NCBI GenBank assembly: GCA_041591635.1
Contig: JBFHRO010000039.1
Coordinates: forward strand, 1 to 18,783
From: JACKOD01 sp041591635
GTDB lineage: Bacteria > Pseudomonadota > Gammaproteobacteria > Pseudomonadales > Oleiphilaceae
Reading direction: 5' to 3'
DNA length: 18,783 bases
Made by a program: the position numbers and the translations under genes. Within the stretch, counting starts at the first letter, position 1. Each line of letters begins with the position of its first letter. The notes under the pieces were generated by a model. That model ran no database searches, was not told the DNA's origin, and saw nothing but the letters and a program-made list of their open reading frames with translations. Positions 7,087-14,906 of the stretch are shown piece after piece.

Positions 7087-7769
7087 TCAAGGCGATTGTG
7101 ACCGATATTGAAGGCACCACCAGTTCTATCAGCTTCGTGCATCAAACCCTGTTCCCTTATGCGGCGGAGCATTTGCCGGAGTTTGTGCGCACCAACGCCG
7201 ATGATGCCCAGGTGCGTGAACAGCTGGAGCGGGTGGCAGAGCTGGCAGACATTGCGGCCACCGATGTGGAAGCCATTATTGAGCAGCTGCAGAGCTGGAT
7301 CGCGGAGGACAAGAAAATTGCGCCGCTCAAGGCCATTCAGGGCATGATCTGGGAGCAGGGCTACCAGAACGGTGACTTTAATGGTCATGTCTACGCCGAT
7401 GCGGCCGCCGGCTTGCAACGCTGGCACGCCGAGGGGCTTGCTCTGTACGTGTATTCTTCGGGTTCGGTACAAGCGCAGAAGCTCATTTTTGGCTACACGG
7501 AGTTTGGCGATTTGACGCCCCTGTTCAGCGGCTACTTCGACACCCGCATTGGAGCCAAGCGCGAAGTTGGTGCTTACCAAAGTATCGTTGCCGAGTTGGC
7601 GCTTGAAGCCGGGGATATCCTGTTTTTGTCGGATATCTGCGAGGAGCTTGATGCCGCGCGTGAAGCCGGCATCAAGACCTGCCAGCTTACCCGTCCTCAG
7701 GATGCCTCTCGAACCGGTTCACACCCCTGTGTGGCTGATTTTTCCCAGATAGATCTTGCCTGTTTTTAG
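7083..7769 (+). CDS. mtnC: Enolase-phosphatase E1
   Basis: It enolises and dephosphorylates 2,3-diketo-5-methylthiopentyl-1-phosphate to give the acireductone used by MtnD. The 228-residue HAD-family protein starts with GTG 7083 inside the mtnD stop (GTGA), with GGGAG at 7070-7074 as ribosome binding site; an upstream in-frame ATG (7056) would lie inside mtnD. The nucleophile motif is DIEGTT (D8, E10), followed by YSSGS and SDICEELDAA as HAD motifs II and III. mtnA, mtnK and mtnP are not in the window, so the upstream steps must be encoded elsewhere. Confidence 0.95.
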   Translation: MIKAIVTDIEGTTSSISFVHQTLFPYAAEHLPEFVRTNADDAQVREQLERVAELADIAATDVEAIIEQLQSWIAEDKKIAPLKAIQGMIWEQGYQNGDFNGHVYADAAAGLQRWHAEGLALYVYSSGSVQAQKLIFGYTEFGDLTPLFSGYFDTRIGAKREVGAYQSIVAELALEAGDILFLSDICEELDAAREAGIKTCQLTRPQDASRTGSHPCVADFSQIDLACF

Positions 7770-7849
7770 CCCGTATCCCGACTTGCTTTCCTGTTTACCC
7801 TGTTGTGCTTCATAATCGAGCTTCAACAGGGCTTGAGCGGGGCGCCAGA

Positions 7850-8848
7850 ATGGAAGACGTTTATTATTTACCCCAACAACTATTAAAGCCTAACGGTGAA
7901 GAGCGCCGTGTCGGTATCGAAATTGAAATGTCGGGTATTGAGCTCGCCATGATTGCCTGCCAGGTGAATATTCTTTTTGGCGGTCGCATTGAAGAAACCT
8001 CCCCCTATGAGTTCCGCGTTATTGACACCGATCTTGGTACTTTCAAAATCGAGCTGGATTTCAAGTACCTGATCAATTACGCCCGTGAGCGTTATCAGGG
8101 TGTGCCGCCACAAGACGACATGATGACCGACATGGAACATCTGGCCTCTGAGGCCTTGGCTTTGGTGGCCAAGAGCATTGTGCCGTTCGAACTGATTACG
8201 CCGCCCATTGCCATTTCCCAGTTGTTTCGACTCGAAGCCTTGACGGCCAGGCTGCGGGATCACGGCGCCAAAGGTACTCGGCAGTTGATGATTTATGCCT
8301 TTGGTGTGCATCTCAATCCCGAGTTGCCCGACACCTCGGTCGAAACCTTGCTGGCCTATTTGCGGGCATTTTTGTGTCTGTACGAATGGTTGCTGGAGCG
8401 GGAAGATGTGGCGTTCGCCCGCAAGGTCACCCCCTTTATCAAGGGCTTTCCGACCGACTACATCCGCAAGGTTCTGGCACCGGACTATGCGCCCGACCTC
8501 AACCGTTTTATCGATGACTACCTGCAGTTCAATCCGACGCGCAATCGTGCGCTGGATTATTTGCCCATATTGACCTGGCTCGATGAGGCCAGAGTGCGGG
8601 CGGTATGTCCCGATGAAAAAATCGGCAAACGACCAACCTTGCACTACCGTCTGCCCAACTCCGATATAGACAACCGGCAATGGAGCCTTTCCCATTGCTG
8701 GAACGATTGGTTGCATGTTGAGGCACTGGCCGGGAATGACGAAAAACTGCGGGAGATGAGTTTGGCCTATCTCAAGTATCTCGAATTTTTCAACTTCGAC
8801 ATCACGCCCTGGCGCGATAAGGTTGGGCAATGGCTGGCCCGACAGTGA
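7850..8848 (+). CDS. Putative amidoligase (glutamine-synthetase-like COOH-NH2 ligase fold)
   Basis: It is predicted to form an amide or peptide bond with ATP; the substrates are unknown. The 332-residue protein shows hallmarks of the amidoligase family related to glutamine synthetase: GIEIEMSGI (22-30) with the G-x-E-x-E pattern for metal/ATP, FELITPP (113-119) and FGVHLN (151-156). The C-terminal third is helical and closes with LEFFNFDITPW. ATG 7850 is preferred over GTG 7805, because similarity starts at EDVYYLPQQ. There is no signal peptide or membrane segment. It overlaps the next gene by 19 bases. The amidoligase family was predicted by comparative genomics (Iyer and colleagues) and often occurs beside glutamine amidotransferase-like genes, as here. 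Confidence 0.85.
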   Translation: MEDVYYLPQQLLKPNGEERRVGIEIEMSGIELAMIACQVNILFGGRIEETSPYEFRVIDTDLGTFKIELDFKYLINYARERYQGVPPQDDMMTDMEHLASEALALVAKSIVPFELITPPIAISQLFRLEALTARLRDHGAKGTRQLMIYAFGVHLNPELPDTSVETLLAYLRAFLCLYEWLLEREDVAFARKVTPFIKGFPTDYIRKVLAPDYAPDLNRFIDDYLQFNPTRNRALDYLPILTWLDEARVRAVCPDEKIGKRPTLHYRLPNSDIDNRQWSLSHCWNDWLHVEALAGNDEKLREMSLAYLKYLEFFNFDITPWRDKVGQWLARQ

Positions 8849-9552
8849 CGAGTTATGGGGGCAAGCCTGTCGTGGCCGTGACCGGTCCAGCCAAGGGCCT
8901 GCCGCTGGCATTCTGGTGTACGGCGTTCGCCGTGTGGCGGGCCGGCGGTGTGGCGGTGCGTTTGACCCCGCGCAATTACCATGAACATGAGAAAGACAAA
9001 TTTCACGCCATTATCATTGGCGGTGGCAGCGATATCGATCCGGGCCTGTACGAGGGTGAGATCAATGAGTTGGCGCCGATTGATCCCGAACGCGATGCCT
9101 TTGAAATCGAAATGATCGAGCATGCCCTGTGCACGCACCTGCCTATCATGGGAATCTGCCGGGGTATGCAACTGATCAATGTGGTTCTGGGGGGGTCATT
9201 GTTTGGCGATATCCGGGGGATGCGGGCGAGAACCTCCAACCGGCGCACGCCCTTGCCGCGCAAAACCGCATTGCTGGTGGGCGAGGGGCATGTGAGCCAG
9301 ATATTTAGCGCATCACGCTGGCGCATTAACAGCTTGCATCATCAGGCCGTGGATCGCCTTGGGCGCGACTTGCAGGTGGTGGCACGGGATCTTGATGACA
9401 TAGTGCAGGCGGTGGAATCCCGCGATCACCGTTACCTGGTCGGGGTTCAGTGGCATCCGGAATACTTGCCGTATTTCCCGGCGCAGCAACGCCTGTTTGC
9501 ACGGTTGCTGGAAGCCGCGCGACAGACTCCGGCTGAAGCCCTCTACGACTGA
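8830..9552 (+). CDS. Class I glutamine amidotransferase-like protein (peptidase C26, PuuD-like)
   Basis: It likely hydrolyses a gamma-glutamyl amide bond, like gamma-glutamyl-GABA hydrolase PuuD, or releases ammonia for its partner. The 240-residue protein has the nucleophile C110 in MGICRGMQLIN and the His-Glu pair H209 and E211 in VQWHPEY; all three catalytic residues are present. A GGGSDIDPGLY loop (64-74) is typical of C26. ATG 8830 has AAGG with a 7-base spacing; GTG 8845, overlapping the amidoligase stop as GTGA, is the alternative. The overlap with the amidoligase means coupled translation and probably a shared substrate. PuuD itself is a poor name here because no putrescine genes are nearby. 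Confidence 0.85.
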   Translation: MAGPTVTSYGGKPVVAVTGPAKGLPLAFWCTAFAVWRAGGVAVRLTPRNYHEHEKDKFHAIIIGGGSDIDPGLYEGEINELAPIDPERDAFEIEMIEHALCTHLPIMGICRGMQLINVVLGGSLFGDIRGMRARTSNRRTPLPRKTALLVGEGHVSQIFSASRWRINSLHHQAVDRLGRDLQVVARDLDDIVQAVESRDHRYLVGVQWHPEYLPYFPAQQRLFARLLEAARQTPAEALYD

Positions 9553-9569
9553 GTGCGGAATCACCAACC

Positions 9570-10010
9570 ATGTGGTTAGACTACGTTCTGATTTTTGCCA
9601 GCGCCTTTGCCGCCGCAACTTTGTTGCCGTTTTACTCCGAATTTCTGGTCGTCGCGGAGCTTATACGCCTGCCTGATCAGGCGTTGATGATCTGGCTGGT
9701 CGCGTCCGTGGGCAACACCCTTGGCGCTTGTCTGAACTGGGTGTTAGGGCGGTATTTGCTGCACTATCAGGACCGGCGCTGGTTTCCGTTCAAGCAGGAA
9801 CAGTTGGGGCGGGCGCAGCAGTGGTTTCAGCGCTACGGTGTCTGGACGCTGTTATTTGCCTGGCTGCCCGTGGGGGGCGACCCTTTGACCTTTGTGGCAG
9901 GTTTGATGCGGGTACGGTTCGCGCTGTTCGTAGTGCTGACCTTTATCGGCAAGGCGTTGAGGTACCTTGTGGTAATGGGGATGGCCGACATTCTGATTTC
10001 GGGTGTTTGA
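9570..10010 (+). CDS. yqaA: YqaA-family inner-membrane protein (DedA/VTT-like)
   Basis: The 146-residue protein matches E. coli YqaA along its length: ATLLPFYSE near residues 16-24, GNTLGACLNWVLGR near 48-61, WFQRYGVWTLLFAWLPVGGDPLTFVAG in the middle, and GKALRYLVV near the end. Three or four hydrophobic segments are visible. DedA/VTT proteins are linked to lipid-carrier flipping and envelope homeostasis; YqaA itself has no proven role. It starts 17 bases after the amidotransferase and its stop overlaps an ATG of the next frame, so it belongs to the same transcription unit. Confidence 0.85.
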   Translation: MWLDYVLIFASAFAAATLLPFYSEFLVVAELIRLPDQALMIWLVASVGNTLGACLNWVLGRYLLHYQDRRWFPFKQEQLGRAQQWFQRYGVWTLLFAWLPVGGDPLTFVAGLMRVRFALFVVLTFIGKALRYLVVMGMADILISGV

Positions 10011-10036
10011 TGAATCGCCCCAGTGTGATTCAAGCT

Positions 10037-10042
10037 AAGGAG
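10037..10042 (+). promoter_or_regulatory. Strong ribosome binding site that sets the thioesterase start
   Basis: AAGGAG at 10037-10042 is 6 bases before GTG 10049. It favours this start over ATG 10010, which overlaps the yqaA stop (TGATG) but has no comparable site. Confidence 0.6.
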
Positions 10043-10048
10043 AATGAA

Positions 10049-10522
10049 GTGACTATCGAAACAGACCGGCCAGATTCACAATCCTGGCAAGAGGCACTGC
10101 AAGCCTGCTTTGCGCAGCAGATTCCGCTGAGTCGGGCGATGCAAGTCTGTGTGCAGCGGGCCGATGATGCAGGCTTGACTCTGGCCGTGCCACTGGCAGC
10201 CAACGTGAATCCGCACGGTACCGCCTTTGGTGGCAGCCTCTACAGTGCCGCACTTTTGGCCGGTTGGGGGCAAATTTTCCTGCAGTTGCAACGCGAGTCA
10301 CGCCAGGGGGAAATCGTGATTGCACAAGCCTCAATGCAGTATCTGGCGCCGGTGACGGGCGATTTCCTAGCCCATTGCGATCCGCTAGACAATGCCCAGT
10401 GGCAGCGCTATTGCCGGCTGCGTCGGGGTCGCCTGCGTCTGCACCTGAATCCCCGCATTCTGTGTCAGGGTGAGGTATGCGCCAGTCTCACAGCCGTGTT
10501 TGCGGTGAGCGCCACACCTTGA
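10049..10522 (+). CDS. YiiD C-terminal-type thioesterase (hotdog fold)
   Basis: It is a putative acyl-thioester hydrolase. The 157-residue protein carries NPHGTAFGGSLYS (54-66), the active-site helix region of the YiiD C-terminal (thioesterase_put) family, followed by VIAQASMQYLAPV, a typical hotdog strand. E. coli YiiD fuses this domain behind an acetyltransferase; here it stands alone. The start at GTG 10049 rests on the ribosome binding site; ATG 10010 would give 170 residues. The 3' end lies only 11 bases from the convergent iron permease gene, leaving no room for a terminator. Whether it works with the amidoligase or merely shares its transcript is unknown. Confidence 0.8.
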   Translation: MTIETDRPDSQSWQEALQACFAQQIPLSRAMQVCVQRADDAGLTLAVPLAANVNPHGTAFGGSLYSAALLAGWGQIFLQLQRESRQGEIVIAQASMQYLAPVTGDFLAHCDPLDNAQWQRYCRLRRGRLRLHLNPRILCQGEVCASLTAVFAVSATP

Positions 10523-10533
10523 GCAGGCACGGA

Positions 10534-12222
10534 TCAGTGGTGGGTGCGTCGCGAGGCAGTGATGGACTTGCTCAACAATATCACCGGCCCCACACCCACC
10601 AGTACGATCACCAAGGCCGCCAGGGCGCAGGTTTCCAGCTGCTCGTCCGAGGCATACTGATAAACATAGGTTGCCAGGGTCTCGAAATTGAACGGGCGCA
10701 GAATCAAGGTAGCGGGCAGCTCTTTCATGCAGTCGACAAAAACCACCAAGGCGGCTGTCATCAGGCTACCTTTGATCACCGGCAGGTGAACCTGCACCAA
10801 AGTACGTAGATGAGAGGCGCCCAGCGAGCGGGCGGCCATATCCATGCTGGGGGTGACTTTTTCCAGGCTGCTTTGAATCGCACCCGCAGAAACCGCCAAA
10901 AAACGCACCACGTAGGCGAACACCAGGGCGAACAGGGTACCGCTGAGCAGCAGTCCCGTAGAAATACCGAAATGCGATCGGACCCAGCCATCAATGGCAT
11001 TGTCAAATGCCGCCAAAGGAATGATGACCCCAACGGCCAGCACGGCTCCGGGCATGGCATAGCCAAAGCTGGAAATTCGTACCATCAACTTGATCGGGCC
11101 CGATTTGTTCAGGCGTGCGCTGTAGGCCAGGAGTATGCCGATGAGCAGGGTAGCCAAAGCCGCGACGACCGACAGCGTGAAACTGTTGATGGCGTGGTGG
11201 ATAAATTCCGGTGTCCAGCTTTTTTCAAAATACCGCCAGGCAAAGCTGCTGAGGCTTGCAATCGGAATCACAAAGCCGGCGACAATCGGCAGCAAGCACA
11301 TGAGGCTGGCGGCAGCGGCCTGTTTGCCCTTGAGGTGAAACTGCTCAAGGGGTTGATTCTGGTTTTTGGGCTGGAACAGCATTTTCTTGCGCCTTGAAAA
11401 CTGCTCCAGCGAAATCAGGCTGACCATGACGAACAGCATGAGGCCGGCAATTTGCGCGGCCCCGCCAATGTTATTCATGTTGAGCCAGGTATCGTACAAA
11501 CCGGCCGTGAGGGTCTTGACCGCAAAAAAATCGACCGTGCCAAAGTCATTCAGGGTTTCCATCAATACCAGCGACAACCCCACCGCAATCGCCGGGCGGG
11601 CAATAGGCAGGGATACCCGAAAAAAGCTCTGCCAGGGGCCGAGTCCCAGGCTGCGGCTGACATTCAGCAAGGCCATGGATTGTTCAAGAAATGCCGCCCG
11701 TGCCAGCATGTAAATATAGGGGTAGAGTACCAGTGACATCATCAGGATGGCGCCGCCAAGGCTGCGAATGGCCGGGAACCAGTAATCATGGGGCGAGGTC
11801 CAGCCAAAAAGCTGGCGTAAACCGCTTTGCAGGCTGCCGGAGTAGTCGAGCAGGTCGGTGTAGACATAGGCAATGACGTAGGCCGGTACCGCAAAGGGCA
11901 GCAGCAGTGCCCATTCGAACAGGCGTCTGCCGGGGAACCGGCACATGGTAACCAGCCACGCACAGCTGATGCCCAGCGCCAGACTGACCAGTCCGGTGCC
12001 GGCCATAAGAAGAAAGGTATTGCTCAAATAACCAGGCAGCACAGTGCTGACCAGGTGGGACCAGACGTTGTTGCGTGGAAACAGCGCCAGCGAAAATACC
12101 GCCAGGATAGGAAAACTTACCAGCATGGCCACCAGCGAGGTGGACATCAGCCAGGGGCTGCGCAACCACAGAAGAACGGACTCAAGCCTGGTAGAGAAAC
12201 GGGTCCATGATTGACTAGCCAA
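10534..12222 (-). CDS. fbpB: Iron(III) ABC transporter permease, fused two-domain type
   Basis: It forms the inner-membrane channel of an Fe(III) importer. The 562-residue protein contains two binding-protein-dependent permease domains in tandem, about six membrane helices each. Each has an EAA-type loop for contacting the ATPase: SRSLGLGPWQSFFRVSLP in the first half and AARSLGASHLRTLVQVHLP in the second. This fused architecture is that of FbpB/HitB/SfuB. The start is a TTG at 12220-12222 behind GAGG with 7-base spacing; the next in-frame ATG is 25 residues later and would clip the first domain. It follows the binding-protein gene after 101 bases that include a terminator. No ATPase gene (fbpC) is in this window. 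Confidence 0.92.
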   Translation of the reverse strand: MASQSWTRFSTRLESVLLWLRSPWLMSTSLVAMLVSFPILAVFSLALFPRNNVWSHLVSTVLPGYLSNTFLLMAGTGLVSLALGISCAWLVTMCRFPGRRLFEWALLLPFAVPAYVIAYVYTDLLDYSGSLQSGLRQLFGWTSPHDYWFPAIRSLGGAILMMSLVLYPYIYMLARAAFLEQSMALLNVSRSLGLGPWQSFFRVSLPIARPAIAVGLSLVLMETLNDFGTVDFFAVKTLTAGLYDTWLNMNNIGGAAQIAGLMLFVMVSLISLEQFSRRKKMLFQPKNQNQPLEQFHLKGKQAAAASLMCLLPIVAGFVIPIASLSSFAWRYFEKSWTPEFIHHAINSFTLSVVAALATLLIGILLAYSARLNKSGPIKLMVRISSFGYAMPGAVLAVGVIIPLAAFDNAIDGWVRSHFGISTGLLLSGTLFALVFAYVVRFLAVSAGAIQSSLEKVTPSMDMAARSLGASHLRTLVQVHLPVIKGSLMTAALVVFVDCMKELPATLILRPFNFETLATYVYQYASDEQLETCALAALVIVLVGVGPVILLSKSITASRRTHH

Positions 12223-12272
12223 ACCTTTGCCTCACATACAGAGTCAGCGAAAAGAGCGGGTGGCCAAACACC

Positions 12273-12306
12273 AAAACCCCGAATCGTGAAAACGATCCGG
12301 GGTTTT
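12273..12306 (-). terminator. Intercistronic terminator/attenuator between the iron-binding protein and permease genes
   Basis: Bases 12273-12287 and 12292-12306 form a 15-bp stem with one A-C mismatch and a 4-base loop. On the minus strand the descending arm ends in GGGGTTTT and then GGTGTTTGG. It lies 17 bases after the binding-protein stop. Partial termination here would yield more binding protein than permease, a common arrangement in ABC importers. The A4/T4 ends make the hairpin nearly symmetrical. Confidence 0.8.
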
Positions 12307-12323
12307 AGTACAAGGCAGCCTGC

Positions 12324-13361
12324 TTAGTTGTCGAATCCAACCTTGTCGATCATTTTGACCGCTTGTTCCCGGTACTTGGCGATATCGGCCAGTCCACGGG
12401 TATCAGCCTTGTATTGCCCCCACGACGACACCAGTCCGGAAGCAGGTACGCCTGGCTTGATGGGGTATTCGAAGTTCTGTTCGGAATACATACGCTGGGC
12501 CAGATCTTCCGAGAGAAACTCCATCAGTTTGATGGCGTTTTCTTTATTAGGTGCACTCTTGGTCAACGACATGCCACTGATGTTAACGTGGGTACCACGG
12601 TTTGCCTGGTTCGGGAAGATCATGTTGACTGCATTGGCCCATTCTGACTGCTCCTGATCGGAGAGCATGGCGCCGTAGTAATAGCTGTTGCCGATGGAAA
12701 TATCGCAGGCGCCTTCCTTGATCGCTTTGACTTGCTCACGATCATTGCCCTGGGGCTTGCGGGCGAGGTTGGCTTTTACGCCAGTCAACCACTTTTCCGT
12801 TTCGGCCTCGCCTTTTTCGGCGATCATGGCGGCGATCAGGGCAACGTTATAGGCATGTTTGCCGCTGCGGGTACAAAGCTTGCCTTTCCACTTGGGGTCG
12901 GCCAGATCTTCGTAGTTGGCGATATCGCCAGGCTTGACCCGGTCTTTCGATGCAAAAATCACCCGCGCCCGGGTAGTGAGGCCAAACCAGCGGCCATCAG
13001 GGTCGCGATACTGGGCTGGAATATTGTTTTCCAGTACTTTATTGGTCACCCCTTGCACCACATCTGCCGAAACGACTTCTTCCAGGCTGCCGATATCGAC
13101 CGTGAATACCAGGTCTGCCGGGCTGTTCTGGCCTTCACGCGCCAAGCGCTCGGTGAGTCCACTTTTCGCGAACACCACGTTTACCTTGATACCGGTATCG
13201 CGGGTAAAGGCATCGAACATGGGCTGAATCAGGAAAGGTTGGCGGTAGGAGTAAACATTGACCTCTTGTGCGGCAGTGACCTGAAATGAAAGTACAGAAG
13301 CAACGCAGGCTGCCATGCCTGTCAGGAATGGGCGGCAGGAAAAACTAGCTTTACGGGCCAT
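12324..13361 (-). CDS. fbpA: Periplasmic Fe(III)-binding protein of an ABC importer
   Basis: It captures ferric iron in the periplasm and delivers it to the permease. The 345-residue protein starts at MARKASFSCRPF behind AAGGA (7-base spacing), not at the upstream in-frame ATG. A signal peptide ends near the VTAAQE stretch (~residues 28-33). The mature protein opens NVYSYRQPFL, close to cyanobacterial FutA, and carries the tyrosine cluster YYY (227-229) that supplies Fe(III) ligands in FbpA/FutA proteins. A Fur-box-like site overlaps its promoter. Confidence 0.93.
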   Translation of the reverse strand: MARKASFSCRPFLTGMAACVASVLSFQVTAAQEVNVYSYRQPFLIQPMFDAFTRDTGIKVNVVFAKSGLTERLAREGQNSPADLVFTVDIGSLEEVVSADVVQGVTNKVLENNIPAQYRDPDGRWFGLTTRARVIFASKDRVKPGDIANYEDLADPKWKGKLCTRSGKHAYNVALIAAMIAEKGEAETEKWLTGVKANLARKPQGNDREQVKAIKEGACDISIGNSYYYGAMLSDQEQSEWANAVNMIFPNQANRGTHVNISGMSLTKSAPNKENAIKLMEFLSEDLAQRMYSEQNFEYPIKPGVPASGLVSSWGQYKADTRGLADIAKYREQAVKMIDKVGFDN

Positions 13362-13389
13362 AAATGCATCCTTAAAAATAAATTCAAAT

Positions 13390-13431
13390 CTAAACGACAA
13401 TCATTCTTAATTAGATTTGTATTTTAGTCAA
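13390..13431 (-). promoter_or_regulatory. Promoter with Fur-box-like operator for the iron importer
   Basis: On the minus strand TTGACT (complement of 13426-13431) and AAGAAT (complement of 13403-13408) form a -35/-10 pair with a 17-base spacer. Bases 13390-13408 read on the same strand match 12 of 19 positions of the classical Fur box, counted by eye. The site covers the -10 region, so iron-loaded Fur would block RNA polymerase. It is 29 bases upstream of the start codon. Confidence 0.65.
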
Positions 13432-13590
13432 GCGCCTTGTGCGTTTGTTTGTGGTGATCAGGTTGGCTAAATGGTGAAGCAGGTGTGTTTGCATCTTTTT
13501 GATCTAAACTAAAGAATCAATAGTTTTTTTAGTACTTGCGATGGCGAGTTGATCGATTGTGGTGTGATGACGAACGAGGGTAGAGCCAGT

Positions 13591-13878
13591 ATGACAAAGA
13601 AGGATGAGCGGCGTATCTTTCAGCGCTCCTTGATTAACGCACGAGCCAAAGTGTCTCATGCGCAGATTGGATCGGTCATTTATACAATAAGAGATATGTC
13701 AGATGGCGGGGTTTATGTTATGTGTGATAGCAAGCCCTTCCCCAATATTGGCAGTGTGGTGAGAATTCAGGTTGTGGGTCTGCCCATAGAGGCGCCAGAG
13801 CTTGAAATGGTTGTGGTGCGCAGAGGGCCAGACGGCTACGGGTTGCAGTTCGCATTTGAACAAGATGCCCCCTCTTGA
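13591..13878 (+). CDS. PilZ-domain cyclic di-GMP receptor
   Basis: The 95-residue protein is a single PilZ domain. Both binding motifs are intact: R8-x3-R12 in ERRIFQR and D35-x-S37-x2-G40 in DMSDGG. Such small PilZ proteins bind cyclic di-GMP and act on a partner in motility, secretion or exopolysaccharide synthesis; the partner is not evident here. The start at 13591 places the family start right at the N-terminus; ATG 13567 would add 8 residues. It is upstream of, and co-directional with, an unknown lipoprotein and a degenerate HD-GYP protein. Confidence 0.88.
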   Translation: MTKKDERRIFQRSLINARAKVSHAQIGSVIYTIRDMSDGGVYVMCDSKPFPNIGSVVRIQVVGLPIEAPELEMVVVRRGPDGYGLQFAFEQDAPS

Positions 13879-13970
13879 TTTGATTAATCCTTGTGCCGGG
13901 TAGGCGATGGCCGATTCTTTGAGGTAGACTTGCTGCCCCGTTCCTTAGCTATTCGATTGAAATCAGAAAA

Positions 13971-14600
13971 ATGATGAAGAATCCCGTGCGTTCCAATTCC
14001 GCCCTGTTTGTCAGAGGCGCTGTCGTCACAAGTCTCATGTTGCTTAACGGTTGTGCTTCCTACTACACCCACTTCGCCAGTTTCGAGGGTAAGACCTCTG
14101 CGGGCGAGCAGCGTAAATTCGTTGTGTCGTGGGAATCGGCCGAATATCCTGGCTGGTCGTTTTCAGATAACAAGGCCACGCCTATCACCCTGGAGACCCA
14201 GTGTAGCAAGCGAAAACTGGTATTTACCGATGCTACTCACGAGTCAGCCTGCACCAGCAGCGGTATTGCCAGTTGTGGGATCAAGGGCGTGGATGTGGAT
14301 GACAAAGGTCGCATGCTCGACTCTTCCCGCGAGGTGTGTGCAACCATCACCGATGCCAGTGGCAGCAAGCGCATCGTGGATTTGCAGCGCGAAATACATA
14401 TTACGATTTCCTGTCGGCCAGATCAGCCCGTGATCAAGGAAAAGGAGCCAGGCAAGCAGAAGGACATTAATGTCAATTATGACTATCTGAACAATTCCGT
14501 TGTTCACTATCAAATTCTGACCAAAAAGGTTGACCGTTACAGCCTTTCGGAAAAAGTCCCGGTATTAAGCAAAAAGGTCTGTGAAGACGAAAGCAAATAG
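13971..14600 (+). CDS. Cys-rich lipoprotein of unknown function
   Basis: The 209-residue product has a signal peptide with lipobox LLNGC, lipidated Cys at residue 28, and then Ala-Ser, which permits outer-membrane sorting. Six further cysteines (78, 94, 102, 123, 148, 204) suggest up to three disulfides in the periplasm. The C-terminal part has a lysine-rich loop (VIKEKEPGKQKD) and a DYLNNSVVHYQILTKK strand-like segment. I recognise no domain. Either ATG 13971 or ATG 13974 may serve as start; no strong ribosome binding site is visible. It lies between two cyclic di-GMP genes but separated from each by 90-300 bases, so operon membership is uncertain. Confidence 0.8.
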   Translation: MMKNPVRSNSALFVRGAVVTSLMLLNGCASYYTHFASFEGKTSAGEQRKFVVSWESAEYPGWSFSDNKATPITLETQCSKRKLVFTDATHESACTSSGIASCGIKGVDVDDKGRMLDSSREVCATITDASGSKRIVDLQREIHITISCRPDQPVIKEKEPGKQKDINVNYDYLNNSVVHYQILTKKVDRYSLSEKVPVLSKKVCEDESK

Positions 14601-14906
14601 TTTCGCTGGTGTGCTTGTGAGGGGCGACTTGCCCTCTTAAGCTCCGGGATTCGTTGTCGTGCTTTGTCCGTTTACTGCGCCCTGATCCTGCTGTTGAGAA
14701 TTAACGCATGATAAAAGTGTGTTGTAATTCTCATTTTTACAGGTTGTAATAGGGCGCAATCTTGTGTAGCGCTTTTTGTCATTAAGGTAACACCTGGTTT
14801 CACAAGTGTTATTGAGTCTGGCATGGCGTCCGTCACAATGGTAAGCATCAGGACAAGTGAACAGGCAGTTGAATCTGTGGCAGGAGACCCTGCCCGGGGT
14901 AATGGT

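Noticed and set aside
7883..8911. 342-residue minus-strand open frame opposite the amidoligase
   Set aside because: The plus-strand frame has conserved amidoligase motifs; this one has none and is a shadow.
9728..10048. Long in-frame extension of the thioesterase across yqaA
   Set aside because: The extension is out of frame with the clearly conserved YqaA sequence; AAGGAG plus GTG at 10049 is a better start.
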